Below, piece by piece: positions 51,885 through 61,236 of a stretch of 64,000 nucleotides of DNA (the stretch's first letter is position 1; each line of letters begins with the position of its first letter). This DNA is from Pseudogymnoascus destructans (Eukaryota > Ascomycota > Leotiomycetes > Thelebolales > Thelebolaceae), in assembly GCF_001641265.1 (NCBI RefSeq), contig NW_020167530.1, positions 1 to 64,000 of the forward strand. The letters run 5' to 3'. The position numbers were made by a program, and so were the translations under genes. A model generated the notes under the pieces. The model was not told the DNA's origin and made no database searches. It worked only from the letters and a program-made list of their open reading frames with translations.

Positions 51885-53508
51885 TACTCGTGCGGCCCAA
51901 AAGTTTCCACAGGGTCTGTGTGTAATAAGTGGGGCGTGTAAGTACTTGGAGAAAATGCATGTACATACTCTACGTACTTGTACTGATCTACCCACGAAAG
52001 TTGTTCCCCCCATTGACTGCAATACACCGCTCCAACTTGTCCTTAAACGAAGCACATAATTGTGTAGATTTCCCATCCATTTTTTTCCCCCATTCTTCCT
52101 CAAGAAATACCCGTGCATGAGCTCTCTCAAACTTCCCTCCGTTTAATGGTGTATAGCCATCAACCTGATCCTTGAGATAATCAAAGGCATTTTCAATAGG
52201 GTGCAAATCGGGAGAGTTTGGAGGCCAAAATTTCACTCTATAGATTCCCTCCTTCTTCATATAATCTTCCAATGATCGGTGAGCCTTCAAATGAAGACTT
52301 ACATTATCATCCACAAACCATACTCGTTTTGTAGGATGTAAAGCCTTTACTTTTCGAAAGTAGGGGAAGAGAAGAGGAATAAGAACCATCTCTCGATATA
52401 GAAACCAATCAATCCCGCCCTTTGAAACTTCTTGCCCTTCTGATTGCCGTCCTCTACTCCATGTCTCTATATCTCCAAACTCTTGTGAAGCAACTCGTGC
52501 CTTTTTCCATTTGCTTTTGCCATTCCGAATATCTGCATTTAGAGTTTCCATATATCCGTACTCAAGAGTTCCAACTGTTGTTGCTCTAACAAGTTCATTC
52601 TCTGCTTTTGATTTCCAATATGCATTTATCTCTCGTAGTTTCTGCACATGTATCTGCTTCTCTTCTATACTTTCAGGAATCCATGAACGAGAAGGGCGTA
52701 AGATAGAGGTTTCTGAACTCATTGCTCCCCAAAACATAACTTGAAATAAAGATTTCTTCTGTTGAATTGCCATGCTCTCTGCTGTTTGACCCCGTTGAAC
52801 TGTTATCCGTCGTTTCTTATGTGGATTCCCTCCGAAATTGATATATGATTCGTCTGAGAAAATAAAAATTGATCCAGCTTCAAGTTCGGATAGTGCCCAT
52901 TTGCAGAATTTCCATCGTACTGAAGGAATGATATTATCCAAGTAGGGCTTGAGGCAGATGTTTTTCCGTACAATAGGTTGTGGAATTTCAACACTTGAGT
53001 GATTCTTTGCAACTCGTTCGACAATTGATCGTGCGTAGGGTAGATTTTCCTTATTAATAACTTGTTGAAAAGTGTCAAATGGATTTGCAAGTAGCAAAGA
53101 TCGTATGCGTAGTGACTCTTCAGAATCCTTTTGAATTGTCTGTGGTCTTCCGCTTCGTGGCTTTGATTCGAGGTGTTGGAGAAGGTTGTGAATTTCAGTA
53201 TTCCCTGCCCTTTTAACAGTTTGGTGCCATATATATGCAATAGAGTCAGCTGAGATTCCAAGCTTCTTTTCAATCTCTCCATATGATGCGTTCATGTATA
53301 CACGCAAGGTAATAATTGCAGCACGTAGTGGTATTGAGATTTCAGCCATTGTTGAGCATTACTTCATTGCTTCATTCACTCTCATATTCTACGCGTGTAC
53401 ATTTTCTACGCGTGTACTCGGGTACAAGTACATGGTGCTTGATAGATTCCTACAATCTAATTGGCTGTTGTGCACAGACCCTGTGGAAACTTTTGGGCCG
53501 CACGAGTA
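51885..53508 (-). mobile_element. Tc1-type DNA transposon, apparently complete
   Basis: The element is bounded by inverted repeats of about 36 bp (TACTCGTGCGGCCCAAAAGT at the left, its reverse complement ending GGCCGCACGAGTA at the right) with TA at both outer edges. It is 1,624 bp long and contains one uninterrupted transposase gene. Perfect ends and an open gene suggest a recent insertion, here into copia and other transposon debris. Confidence 0.92.
51988..53349 (-). CDS. Tc1-type DDE transposase
   Basis: An intact frame encodes 453 residues, longer than a typical ~340-residue Tc1 transposase because of an insertion between the first and second catalytic Asp. The N-terminal HTH (residues 1-60, YGEIEKKLGISADSIAYIW) is followed by a basic linker (SKPRSGRPQTIQ). 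Catalytic residues are in IFSDESYINFGG (first D), VWFVDDNVSLHLKAHRS (second D) and NSPDLHPIENAFDYLK (E). PNSPDLxPIE is diagnostic of the Tc1/IS630 superfamily. It catalyses cut-and-paste transposition at TA sites. No stop or frameshift is seen. Confidence 0.93.
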   Translation of the reverse strand: MAEISIPLRAAIITLRVYMNASYGEIEKKLGISADSIAYIWHQTVKRAGNTEIHNLLQHLESKPRSGRPQTIQKDSEESLRIRSLLLANPFDTFQQVINKENLPYARSIVERVAKNHSSVEIPQPIVRKNICLKPYLDNIIPSVRWKFCKWALSELEAGSIFIFSDESYINFGGNPHKKRRITVQRGQTAESMAIQQKKSLFQVMFWGAMSSETSILRPSRSWIPESIEEKQIHVQKLREINAYWKSKAENELVRATTVGTLEYGYMETLNADIRNGKSKWKKARVASQEFGDIETWSRGRQSEGQEVSKGGIDWFLYREMVLIPLLFPYFRKVKALHPTKRVWFVDDNVSLHLKAHRSLEDYMKKEGIYRVKFWPPNSPDLHPIENAFDYLKDQVDGYTPLNGGKFERAHARVFLEEEWGKKMDGKSTQLCASFKDKLERCIAVNGGNNFRG

Positions 53509-53520
53509 ATGCCAATCACA

Positions 53521-53562
53521 TAACGTAGTTCACAAGCGAGTCGCCTACACAAGCTCACCGCC
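53521..53562 (+). mobile_element. Orphan terminal repeat of a pogo-related element
   Basis: TAACGTAGTTCACAAGCGAG followed by TCGCCTACACAAGC closely resembles the left end of the first pogo element (23622). No transposase or opposite end is nearby. Confidence 0.6.
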
Positions 53563-53666
53563 GAATATTCCTTGGCATCATATGAAATAATAAAATATCT
53601 CAAACAATTAATTAATCGGTAAATGAAAATTATACCCTGTAATTTGACCGTAATGGAAATTATATC

Positions 53667-54576
53667 TGTAATGGTGGGTGCACCAGATGTGAGAATTTAG
53701 CCACCCAAGGAAGGGATGATTTTACTAAGACAACACACTGTCTTAGGAAAAAGAGCCAAAGGGTCGTAGCTTAGACTATTCCACAACGCAGCAATCAGGT
53801 GTATGATGTAGTGGAGTGGTTTAGACAAGTTGTAACAAATGTTGACTCTGAGAACTCAGGGGTAAGTCAGAGGTTAGCACCTCACTGACTTTTCAGAAAC
53901 AAGGAGTAACAAGATGAATGCTTGGAAGCTTGGAAAAGACGTGGAAGTATGTGATAGTCGATTTACTGTATTGTCTGCTTGCCCTTTCTGAAGGAAAGGG
54001 CAATCCTATTTATGCTAAAGGAGTGTAGTTCTCCCATTTTCTATGACTTTCTATGACTTAACCAGGCTTGGTAACTGTAGTCGACGTAAGAGAATCCCAT
54101 AGAACCATCTCCTAGGTTCCTAGCCTATAGGAAGTAAAAGGAGGTCCAAGGTCAGAGTACCCCTATAGACAAATTATGTCATAACTTAACCAATCTTGTG
54201 GGTAACTAAGGAGCGATGACGTGTAATGAATCACAGACAGTTGTAGAAGCTTTTGGAGCTATCGTTCATGTTCCTAGGCCTCTAGTTGATAGAGATATGT
54301 CATGTGTAGTATTAGCCCAGTAACTAAGGAGTGATGTCATGTAATGAATCATAGAGGGTTGTAGAGATATGCTATGTGGTCATATCGGCCCAGTAACTAA
54401 GGAACAATGACGTGTAATGAATCATAGAGGGTTGTAGCAATCATTGAGTAGTATTGCTCTTGTTGTTGGTGTGACAAGCCAAAATATGTATAGTGACTTG
54501 TAGGTTCGAGGAGGAGATTTCTAAGTTTGCTCTTGAGTTTGATAGCAAACTGAGTGCAACGAATGTCAGTATGACA
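53667..54576 (-). mobile_element. Solo LTR of gypsy family B
   Basis: The 910-bp sequence begins TGTAATGGTGGGTGCACC and ends GTCAGTATGACA, as the LTR at 61237-62172 does. Flanks ATATC and ATACC could be a five-base target duplication with one mutation. Internal tandem duplication of a CAGTAACTAAGGA...GTTGTAG segment occurs at about 54320-54440. Confidence 0.88.
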
Positions 54577-54665
54577 ATACCCTGTTGTGATTAATAACCC
54601 ACCACGTGATGCTTACAGCAAGCTCTTCCAAAGTGATAATTGTACAACACTCACCTGACTGCTAC

Positions 54666-55054
54666 TGTTACGACGGAACAAGAAGGCTGGCCAACTACAG
54701 GACAGGAAGGAGGGAGGTCGCATGAGACCGGCCCTGGTACCTGGAGGGGCAGCGGGGAATAGTAGTTCTGAAAGTATCACGTGATGGACTCGCAGGATGA
54801 TGAGAAGAGTCCTAAGAGTCCAGGACTCCAAGGACTCGAGTGAGTTCCCAAGAGTCCACTAGGCACGACGCCACTATATAAGTAGATAGTATTTCCTTAG
54901 ATAGGAGCTTCGTGCTCAACTCAATACAGTATTTGTTATATACTAGTAACGTGTTACTTGAAGCCTTTGTGTCTGATCCCCTGCCTCCTCTGATAAGTAA
55001 ACCTTTACGCAAGAGAACCTCTGTGTCTTCTATCGTTTAGAAGTCAGCGTTACA
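54666..55054 (+). repeat. 5' LTR of gypsy family A
   Basis: Begins TGTTACGACGG and ends CAGCGTTACA. It matches the solo copies at 12796 and 13838 but has a single copy of the 86-bp segment duplicated in them. TATATAAG lies at 54875-54882. GTGCTCAA at 54912-54919, where the RNA would start, is complementary to TTGAGCAC at 55057-55064 just inside the element. Confidence 0.92.
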
Positions 55055-55100
55055 CTTTGAGCACCACTTCTACGAGGTACCGGCTTACACACAAAGCAAC

Positions 55101-57038
55101 ATGTCTGTCGTCAGTTCGAAGGGGAAAACCCCCACCACGCCAACTTCGTCTCAGAGGTCTAAGCCTGAGAATGAAGAGATGCCCGATGCACCCACCGTCA
55201 ACGAACTCAAGGAAACTCTACGCGTCAAGTTGCCCGACACTTACTCCGGCAACCGAAAGGAACTTGAGGTGTTTTTGCTACAGGTCGAACTGTACCAGCA
55301 CTTCAATGACGAGAAGTTTCCCACCCAGGAGAGCTATGCCCTGTGGACTGCGTCCTACCTTAGGGGGGAAGCCCTGCGATGGATCGAACCATTCCTCAAG
55401 GACTATTTCAAATATGAAAGTACCAATGGAAGCATGACAACTACGCAGACTATGTTTGGCAGCTGGAATGGATTCTGTAAGGAAATCCGATGCATGTTCG
55501 TAGACATCGATGAGATTAAGACCGCAGAAGACCATCTGTTTGCACTTAAGCAGACTGGCAGCGCCCTCACATACTCCACAGAATTCCAGAGATACGGCAA
55601 TCAGACAGGATGGGACGCCAGCGCACTCATCAGCCACTACCGACGTGGGCTGAAGAGCCATATACGTATGGAACTTGCCCGTTTGGAACAACAACCAACG
55701 GACATGGTAGCGCTAATCTAACATACGGTCCGAATCGACAATCGACTATACGAATTCCAGAAGGAACGTCGGACCTATGACAAGCCCAAGAAAAGTTACC
55801 CCTACCGGGGAAACGAGGGCAGACGACGGGATCAACACCCGCGAGACAACCGTTGGTCGGACCCAATGGAACTCGATGCCACGTTCAAACCTGGACGACC
55901 CCGTGACCCTAAGAAAGACAGACAATTCAAGGAACGACTCTGTTTTAACTGCGACAAGCCAGGCCACATGGCCCGAGACTGCAGACAGCCAAAGAAAGGG
56001 AACGGCGGACGCAAAGTCGGCAAACAACTCAATGCCACCTGGACAGGACAGTTGAACGCAACGTTTGTGAGCAAACAGGACTGGGGAATAAACGGCGAAA
56101 GCACCCCAGAAGACGAGAGCTCAGATGAAGGGTCGGAGGCGGAATCGTTCACCGTCTCGGAACAGGAGACCTTTGATGAACTCGCACCTACGGAACCAAT
56201 GAGTCCATGGTGCAAGAGCGTAGTAAGACGCATGGCAAAACACGCCCACGCGAAGATTAGGGCCGAACGAGACAAGCCCAATGGCCAGAGGAGAATCCCC
56301 ATGCTTAAAGACCTCTACGGGAACCTGTTACAGGGACTTCCGTTAAAATGCAAGGTGGACGACTGCAAGGATGACCTCTGGAGATACTACGACCAACTAA
56401 CGAATACCCGCAGGCTGCTTGGCACGTCCCAAGACGTAGCTAAGTTGGAAGCCCAAGAAGCGGAAGAACTGGAGAAGGATGTCGAGCATATGGCTAAACT
56501 GAAGTATATGAAAAGCGTCGAACTTTACTACCAGGACCGCAGGAGAGCCCTGAAGAAGTACGACGAGAAAGCCAGAGATATGCTCCGACGGGAAAATGCG
56601 AGACCCACTCCACGCATCGAAAGGAGAGCCATGGAGCAACTAGACACGTTCTCCACGCCTCCGAGGGAAGATAGTGCATGGGTGAGAGGACAGCGGGAAC
56701 TATCAATGACAGACGCAACAGAGACTGATCATCCCTGGCACGCGTATGTCTACTGGGAGTATTGCAGCGAAGATGACTGCAAGCTCCACTGGAAAAAGAA
56801 ACACCAGAATCAGTTGTTTCCCCGATCCTCGCCCAGGATACACTTCAGAGATGCAGAGCAAGTTCACGCCCTCAGGCGAAGCCAGTCTGAAGGGGACTTG
56901 CCTATCAAAAGCGAACAGGTATACGAGAAATACCCACATCTGCTAGACGAAGCAGAAGAGCGAGGGAAACGATCTCCCCAAGGACCACCATTGGAAGCGG
57001 ATGAATACTATCCTTCCTCGGACGAGTCAAAAAACTAG
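55101..57038 (+). pseudogene. Gag of gypsy family A, one premature stop
   Basis: The frame of 645 codons is interrupted only by TAA at 55719-55721, where the context calls for Gln (CAA). The N-terminal capsid part (NELKETLRVKLPDTYSGNRK, then YALWTASYLRGEALRWIEPF) is the usual retrotransposon Gag fold. A CCHC knuckle (CFNCDKPGHMARDC) lies at about residue 287. The second half is charged and unusually long for Gag (AEELEKDVEHMAKLKYMKS). It ends at TAG 57036-57038, directly after the slippery sequence for pol. Read-through or repair of the stop would be needed for activity. Confidence 0.88.
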
Positions 57039-57083
57039 GAGTCCTCGACGGTAGGCCACCGGCGAGCGACACGAAGAGGCCTA
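57029..57083 (+). promoter_or_regulatory. Probable -1 ribosomal frameshift signal between gag and pol
   Basis: The heptamer A-AAA-AAC (57029-57035) is in the gag frame directly before the gag TAG, and slipping back one base gives exactly the pol frame. Downstream, TAGGCC (57052-57057) can pair with GGCCTA (57078-57083) to form a hairpin. The heptamer is a classic retroviral -1 site. The 16-nt spacer is longer than usual, so the real structure may differ. Confidence 0.75.
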
Positions 57084-60000
57084 GTACAGACCAGCTATGC
57101 GCCACGACGGGCAGCATGCAACTATATGTGGTCGCTAAGATACAACAGCGACACCTCCGAGCAATGATTGACTCAGGAGCGACGGGCAACTTTATGACAA
57201 AGAAAGTAGCAGACACGCAAGGTTTCAAGACGCAATTGAAAACCGAACCATACCCGTTAATGGTCGTAGATGGAGAGCCCATCTCGACTAATGAAGGAAT
57301 GGTGACCCACGAAACGGTCCCATTGGAAATGGTCATGCTACACGGGCACAAGGAAACGATTCAGTTTGACATCGTGCACATGGACAACCATGCGTGCATC
57401 CTTGGTGTGCCATGGCTCAAGAAACACAACCCCCAGATCGACTGGTGGAACGAGAAAGTTGTGATGAGCCAGTGCGCGTGTGAACAACGGACGGACACGC
57501 GACAACGGGAGAAACCCTCCCAGGGCCGGAAGGAGTTATGTGCAACCTCCGAGCTCGATGACCTAGCCCAGGCATCCTCACCGATGAGTATACCGGTGGA
57601 GTACAAGGAATACGAGCAATTATTCCAGGAAGGCCCTAAGAATGAGGCGCTTCCTAAGCACCAACCATGGGATCACGAGATACCTTTGGAGAAAGACAAG
57701 AGTCCACCGTTCGGACCAATATATCAGCTATCGGAAAAGGAGCTGAAGGTACTTAAGGAGTACATCGATGATAACCTAGCGAAAGGATTCATCAGACCAT
57801 CCACATCACCAGCAGGAAGTCCGGTGCTTTTCGTACCAAAGAAAGATGGCTCCCTACGGTTATGTGTGGACTATCGAGCGTTGAACAACATCACAATCAA
57901 GGACAGGTATGCCCTGCCGTTAATCAACGAACTACACGATAGATTTCAAGGAGCAAAGATCTTCAGTAAGCTAGATCTGCGAGGAGCATACAACCTGATC
58001 CGAATCAAGGCTGGGGAAGAGTGGAAAACAGCATTCCGCACCCGCTATGGCCTATTCGAGTATCAAGTCATGCCCTTTGGGCTAACAAACGCACCCGCAT
58101 CTATGCAACGACTGATGAATGATGCTTTGCACGAATACTTAGACATCTTTACCATTGTCTACTTAGACGATGTCCTGGTGTATTCAGCAACCAAGGAGGA
58201 GCATGTCAAGCATGTCAAACTCGTCCTGAAGAAACTAAAGGAGTACAGCTTACTCCTCAAACCAGAGAAGTGCGAGTTCCATAAAAACCAAGTCGAATTC
58301 TTGGGTTACATTATTGGAACGCATGGCATCAAGATGGACCAAGCAAAAGTAACGGCAGTGTTGGAATGGCCAACACCGACCACGGTCAAGGAAGTGCAAG
58401 CCTTCCTAGGCTTCGCCAACTTCTACCGAAGATTCATCTCGGGATATTCCAAGGTAGCTCAACCACTCACGGAGCTTACCAGAAAGGATCTCGAATTCAA
58501 ATGGACGGACAAGGCAGAGGCTGCTTTCCAGGAACTTAAGACGAAGTTCACGGAAGCACCTATCCTTGCTACATTTGACCCTGCAAAGAAGATCATCCTC
58601 GAAACGGACTCTTCTGACTTCGCAATTGGAGCATGTCTGAATCAACCAGATGAGAACGGTAAGTTCAAACCAATCGCGTACTACTCTAGGAAACTGTCAC
58701 CCGCGGAACTCAATTACGACATCCACGACAAGGAGCTACTGGCTATTGTCGTTGCCTTTGAGCAGTGGCGAGTATATCTTGAGGGATCCACCTACCCTGT
58801 GCAGGTATGGACGGATCACAAGAACCTTATATATTTCACCACGACCAAGGTTTTAAACCGCAGACAAGTCCGCTGGGCAGAAACCCTCGCAGCCTACAAC
58901 TTCACGATAACCTATCGCAAGGGCTCCGAGAATGCAAGAGCAGACGCTCTCAGCAGACGGACCGACTACGCCGGCCCAAAGGAAGAAAGACCTAGAGCAA
59001 TTCTGAAGAAAACAGATGCAGGAATACAGTACAACGAGTTACTAGCGACGATCTCAGTCATCGAAGATACAGAACTCGAGGAAAGACTCAAGAAAGCTTA
59101 CGCAACAGACGAATGCGCCAAGCGAGTCTTGTCCAAAGTTGAAGGCGACTTCGCCATCGACGAACAAGGATTGATTCGATACAAAGGGTTAGTGTATGTC
59201 CCAAGTCAAATGAGACGCCCGCTGGTGCAAGAACAACACTCGTTACCAGCACACGGTCATCAGGGAGTAACACGAACCTTCGAACGAATCACCCGACACT
59301 ACTACTTCCCAGGTATGAGGAAGCAGGTAGAGACAGTGGTAAGAGAGTGCGACATTTGCAGCAAGTCAAAATCCAATAGGCATCTGCCATACGGACAACT
59401 CAAGTCGACACCAGTACCAAAAGGAGCATGGAAATCAATAGCTTTGGACTTCATCGTCAAGCTTCCACCCTCCAAGGACCCATTAACAGGAATAGAATAC
59501 GACTCTATCCTCGTCATCACGGAAAGACTCACGAAATATGGGAAGTTTATACCATATCTAGAAGCTAGCGACGCCGAGGCGCTCGCATATACCTTCATTC
59601 GAGTCATATTAGCCGATCATGGGATGCCAGAAGAAATCATCTCAGATAGAGACAAGCTCTTTACTTCCAAATTCTGGAAATCATTGATGGCGCTACTGGG
59701 AACAAATCATAAGCTATCAACAGCTTTTCATCCCCAGACAGACGGCCAAACAGAAAGATTAAATCAGACCCTTGAACAGTACCTGCGAAGCTATGTCAAT
59801 CATCAACAGGATAACTGGGTTCAGATCTTACCCATCGCACAGTTTGCATATAACAGCGCGATGACAGAAGCAACGAAAGTCTCACCGTTCTTTGCCAATT
59901 ATGGCTACCAGCCAGAAGCATATAGGCAACCAAGACCGGATGAATCACGAGCTGAACAAGCCCTGATCGTGGTGGAACAACTGAAATCGTTCCACGAACA

Positions 60001-60568
60001 ACTTGCGATGGACATCCAATTCTTAAATGAACGATCCGCTGCATACGCAAACAAGAAGTGCAGTATGGAACCTGCCTTCAAGGAGGGGGATAAAGTATAC
60101 CTACTCCGGAAACATATCAAAACGAAACGACCAAGCACAAAGTTGGACTTCAAGAAATTGGGACCATTCAAAATATTGAACAAAGTCAGCTCAGTTAATT
60201 ACAGACTGCAGCTACCCAGGAAGTCTAGACTACACCCGGTATTTCATGTCTCACTACTGGAACCAGCAAGAGGAAATACCCCAGTTGCGACCGACACCGA
60301 ACTCCAACCCGAGAATGAGATAATCGAATATGAGGTCGAAGCGATCCTAGACAGAAGGTTAGTAGGACGTCGAGAAGAGTTTTTGATAAAATGGGAAAAT
60401 TACGAACCTACGGATAATTCGTGGGAACCAACAAGGAACATCAGCAAAGAACTGCTGGAGGAATATCCACGCCGCCATCCACCAGCCATTGATCCCAAGA
60501 TGCAGGGGAGTAGGCCAGTGGATCGGAGGAAGCGGGGGTCCCGGTCACAGACGAGGAGGCAGCGCTAA
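57035..60568 (+). CDS. Pol polyprotein of gypsy family A (PR-RT-RH-INT-chromodomain)
   Basis: The frame is open from 57035 (through the frameshift site), with the first ATG at 57116 and 1,150 residues from there. Domains in order are: aspartic protease (AMIDSGATGNFM, residue 17 onward); reverse transcriptase with FRTRYGLFEYQVMPFGLTNA and YLDD in IVYLDDVLVYS; RNase H (LETDSSDFAIGACL, TDHKNL, RADALSRR); integrase HHCC (HGHQG...CDICSKSK) and DDE (ALDFIVKLPPS, ISDRDKLF, HPQTDGQTERLN); and a chromodomain (YEVEAILDRRLVGRREEFLI then KWENYEPTDNSWEP). All catalytic residues are present and the frame is intact. The chromodomain directs integration to marked chromatin in related elements. Confidence 0.95.
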   Translation, partial: LGVLDGRPPASDTKRPSTDQLCATTGSMQLYVVAKIQQRHLRAMIDSGATGNFMTKKVADTQGFKTQLKTEPYPLMVVDGEPISTNEGMVTHETVPLEMVMLHGHKETIQFDIVHMDNHACILGVPWLKKHNPQIDWWNEKVVMSQCACEQRTDTRQREKPSQGRKELCATSELDDLAQASSPMSIPVEYKEYEQLFQEGPKNEALPKHQPWDHEIPLEKDKSPPFGPIYQLSEKELKVLKEYIDDNLAKGFIRPSTSPAGSPVLFVPKKDGSLRLCVDYRALNNITIKDRYALPLINELHDRFQGAKIFSKLDLRGAYNLIRIKAGEEWKTAFRTRYGLFEYQVMPFGLTNAPASMQRLMNDALHEYLDIFTIVYLDDVLVYSATKEEHVKHVKLVLKKLKEYSLLLKPEKCEFHKNQVEFLGYIIGTHGIKMDQAKVTAVLEWPTPTTVKEVQAFLGFANFYRRFISGYSKVAQPLTELTRKDLEFKWTDKAEAAFQELKTKFTEAPILATFDPAKKIILETDSSDFAIGACLNQPDENGKFKPIAYYSRKLSPAELNYDIHDKELLAIVVAFEQWRVYLEGSTYPVQVWTDHKNLIYFTTTKVLNRRQVRWAETLAAYNFTITYRKGSENARADALSRRTDYAGPKEERPRAILKKTDAGIQYNELLATISVIEDTELEERLKKAYATDECAKRVLSKVEGDFAIDEQGLIRYKGLVYVPSQMRRPLVQEQHSLPAHGHQGVTRTFERITRHYYFPGMRKQVETVVRECDICSKSKSNRHLPYGQLKSTPVPKGAWKSIALDFIVKLPPSKDPLTGIEYDSILVITERLTKYGKFIPYLEASDAEALAYTFIRVILADHGMPEEIISDRDKLFTSKFWKSLMALLGTNHKLSTAFHPQTDGQTERLNQTLEQYLRSYVNHQQDNWVQILPIAQFAYNSAMTEATKVSPFFANYGYQPEAYRQPRPDESRAEQALIVVEQLKSFHEQLAMDIQFLNERSAAYANKKCSMEPAFKEGDKVYLLRKHIKTKRPSTKLDFKKLGPFKILNKVSSVNYRLQLPRKSRLHPVFHVSLLEPARGNTPVATDTELQPENEIIEYEVEAILDRRLVGRREEFLIKWENYEPTDNSWEPTRNISKELLEEYPRRHPPAIDPKMQGSRPVDRRKRGSRSQTRRQR

Positions 60569-61007
60569 CTGCCTGTTCCTCGGCCTCAACAGCATCACGC
60601 TTCTCAGCAGCCACACGTTCGGCCTCCTCTGCCGCATCAAGCTCGTCGAGGGTTTTCAAACCTCGCCGGAGCATATCTTTACCACGGGTTCGGATGAGGC
60701 GTTTCTGCTTTCGCAGACGAAGTAACTTCGAAAGGGTTTCTTCCTCTTCGCGATCCAGGCGATCCTCCTCCCGTTCGAGCTTCACCCAGTCGGGATGCTC
60801 AGGACCCATACAGTCACACTTTTCTTTCAAGTTGCGACGAACGCACTCGGCGCACCGCCGTGAATCATTTGGAGACGACACGCAAGTAATGTTTCGCCTC
60901 ACGCAGTTCGAGCAAGAATCCATTTCGGGTAGTTCGTATCCGTGGCTCTTTATTCGACGGACAAGATTGTTGCGTTCCTGGAGTTTGCGGGCAGTGTCAG
61001 TAGGCAT
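60441..61007 (-). CDS. Antisense ORF in gypsy family A with Zn2Cys6-like pattern
   Basis: The ORF of 188 residues starts at the ATG at 61007 (MPTDTARKLQERNNLVRR); an in-frame start 16 codons upstream, at 61055, is also possible. It reads against the element, and its last 128 nt overlap the end of pol tail to tail. Cys spacing is C-x2-C-x6-C-x9-C-x2-C-x8-C (CSNCVRRNITC ... RRCAECVRRNLKEKC), which fits the fungal binuclear zinc-cluster consensus. A charged coiled coil follows (LEREEDRLDREEEETLSKLL). A promoter would have to lie in the 3' LTR or just inside it. It could be a DNA-binding regulator captured by the element. No function is proven. Confidence 0.6.
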   Translation of the reverse strand: MPTDTARKLQERNNLVRRIKSHGYELPEMDSCSNCVRRNITCVSSPNDSRRCAECVRRNLKEKCDCMGPEHPDWVKLEREEDRLDREEEETLSKLLRLRKQKRLIRTRGKDMLRRGLKTLDELDAAEEAERVAAEKRDAVEAEEQAVSAASSSVTGTPASSDPLAYSPASWDQWLVDGGVDIPPAVLC

Positions 61008-61103
61008 GTTGCATGTTGAAGGACTCGCTGAGGAGCAGCAGAGTCCCGGGGACATGGACGTACTTATAGGATTCGAGACGAATGCCCAGGGGAAGGGAGC
61101 GAG

Positions 61104-61236
61104 TGTTACGACGGAACAAGAAGGCTGGCCAACTACAGGACAGGAAGGAGGGAGGTCGCATGAGACCGGCCCTGGTACCTGGAGGGGCAGCGGGGAATAG
61201 TAGTTCCGAAAGTATCACGTGACGGACTCGCAGGAT
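61104..61236 (+). repeat. 3' LTR of gypsy family A, truncated by insertion
   Basis: Matches the first 133 bp of the family A LTR (TGTTACGACGG to GACTCGCAGGAT) and stops exactly where the family B LTR starts (TGTAATGG at 61237). The rest of this LTR is expected beyond the family B element, outside the window. Confidence 0.92.

Larger units (their letters stand above)
54666..61236 (+). mobile_element. Ty3/gypsy chromovirus family A, nearly complete
   Basis: The layout is 5' LTR (54666-55054), gag (55101-57038), pol (57035-60568), an antisense ORF (60441-61007) and the first 133 bp of the 3' LTR (61104-61236), which is interrupted by insertion of the family B element. The 389-bp 5' LTR has TGTTA...TTACA ends and a TATATAAG box at 54875-54882. 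The integrase ends in a chromodomain, placing the element with Tf1/sushi/MAGGY-like chromoviruses. One premature stop in gag and one nested insertion are the only breaks seen. Confidence 0.93.
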
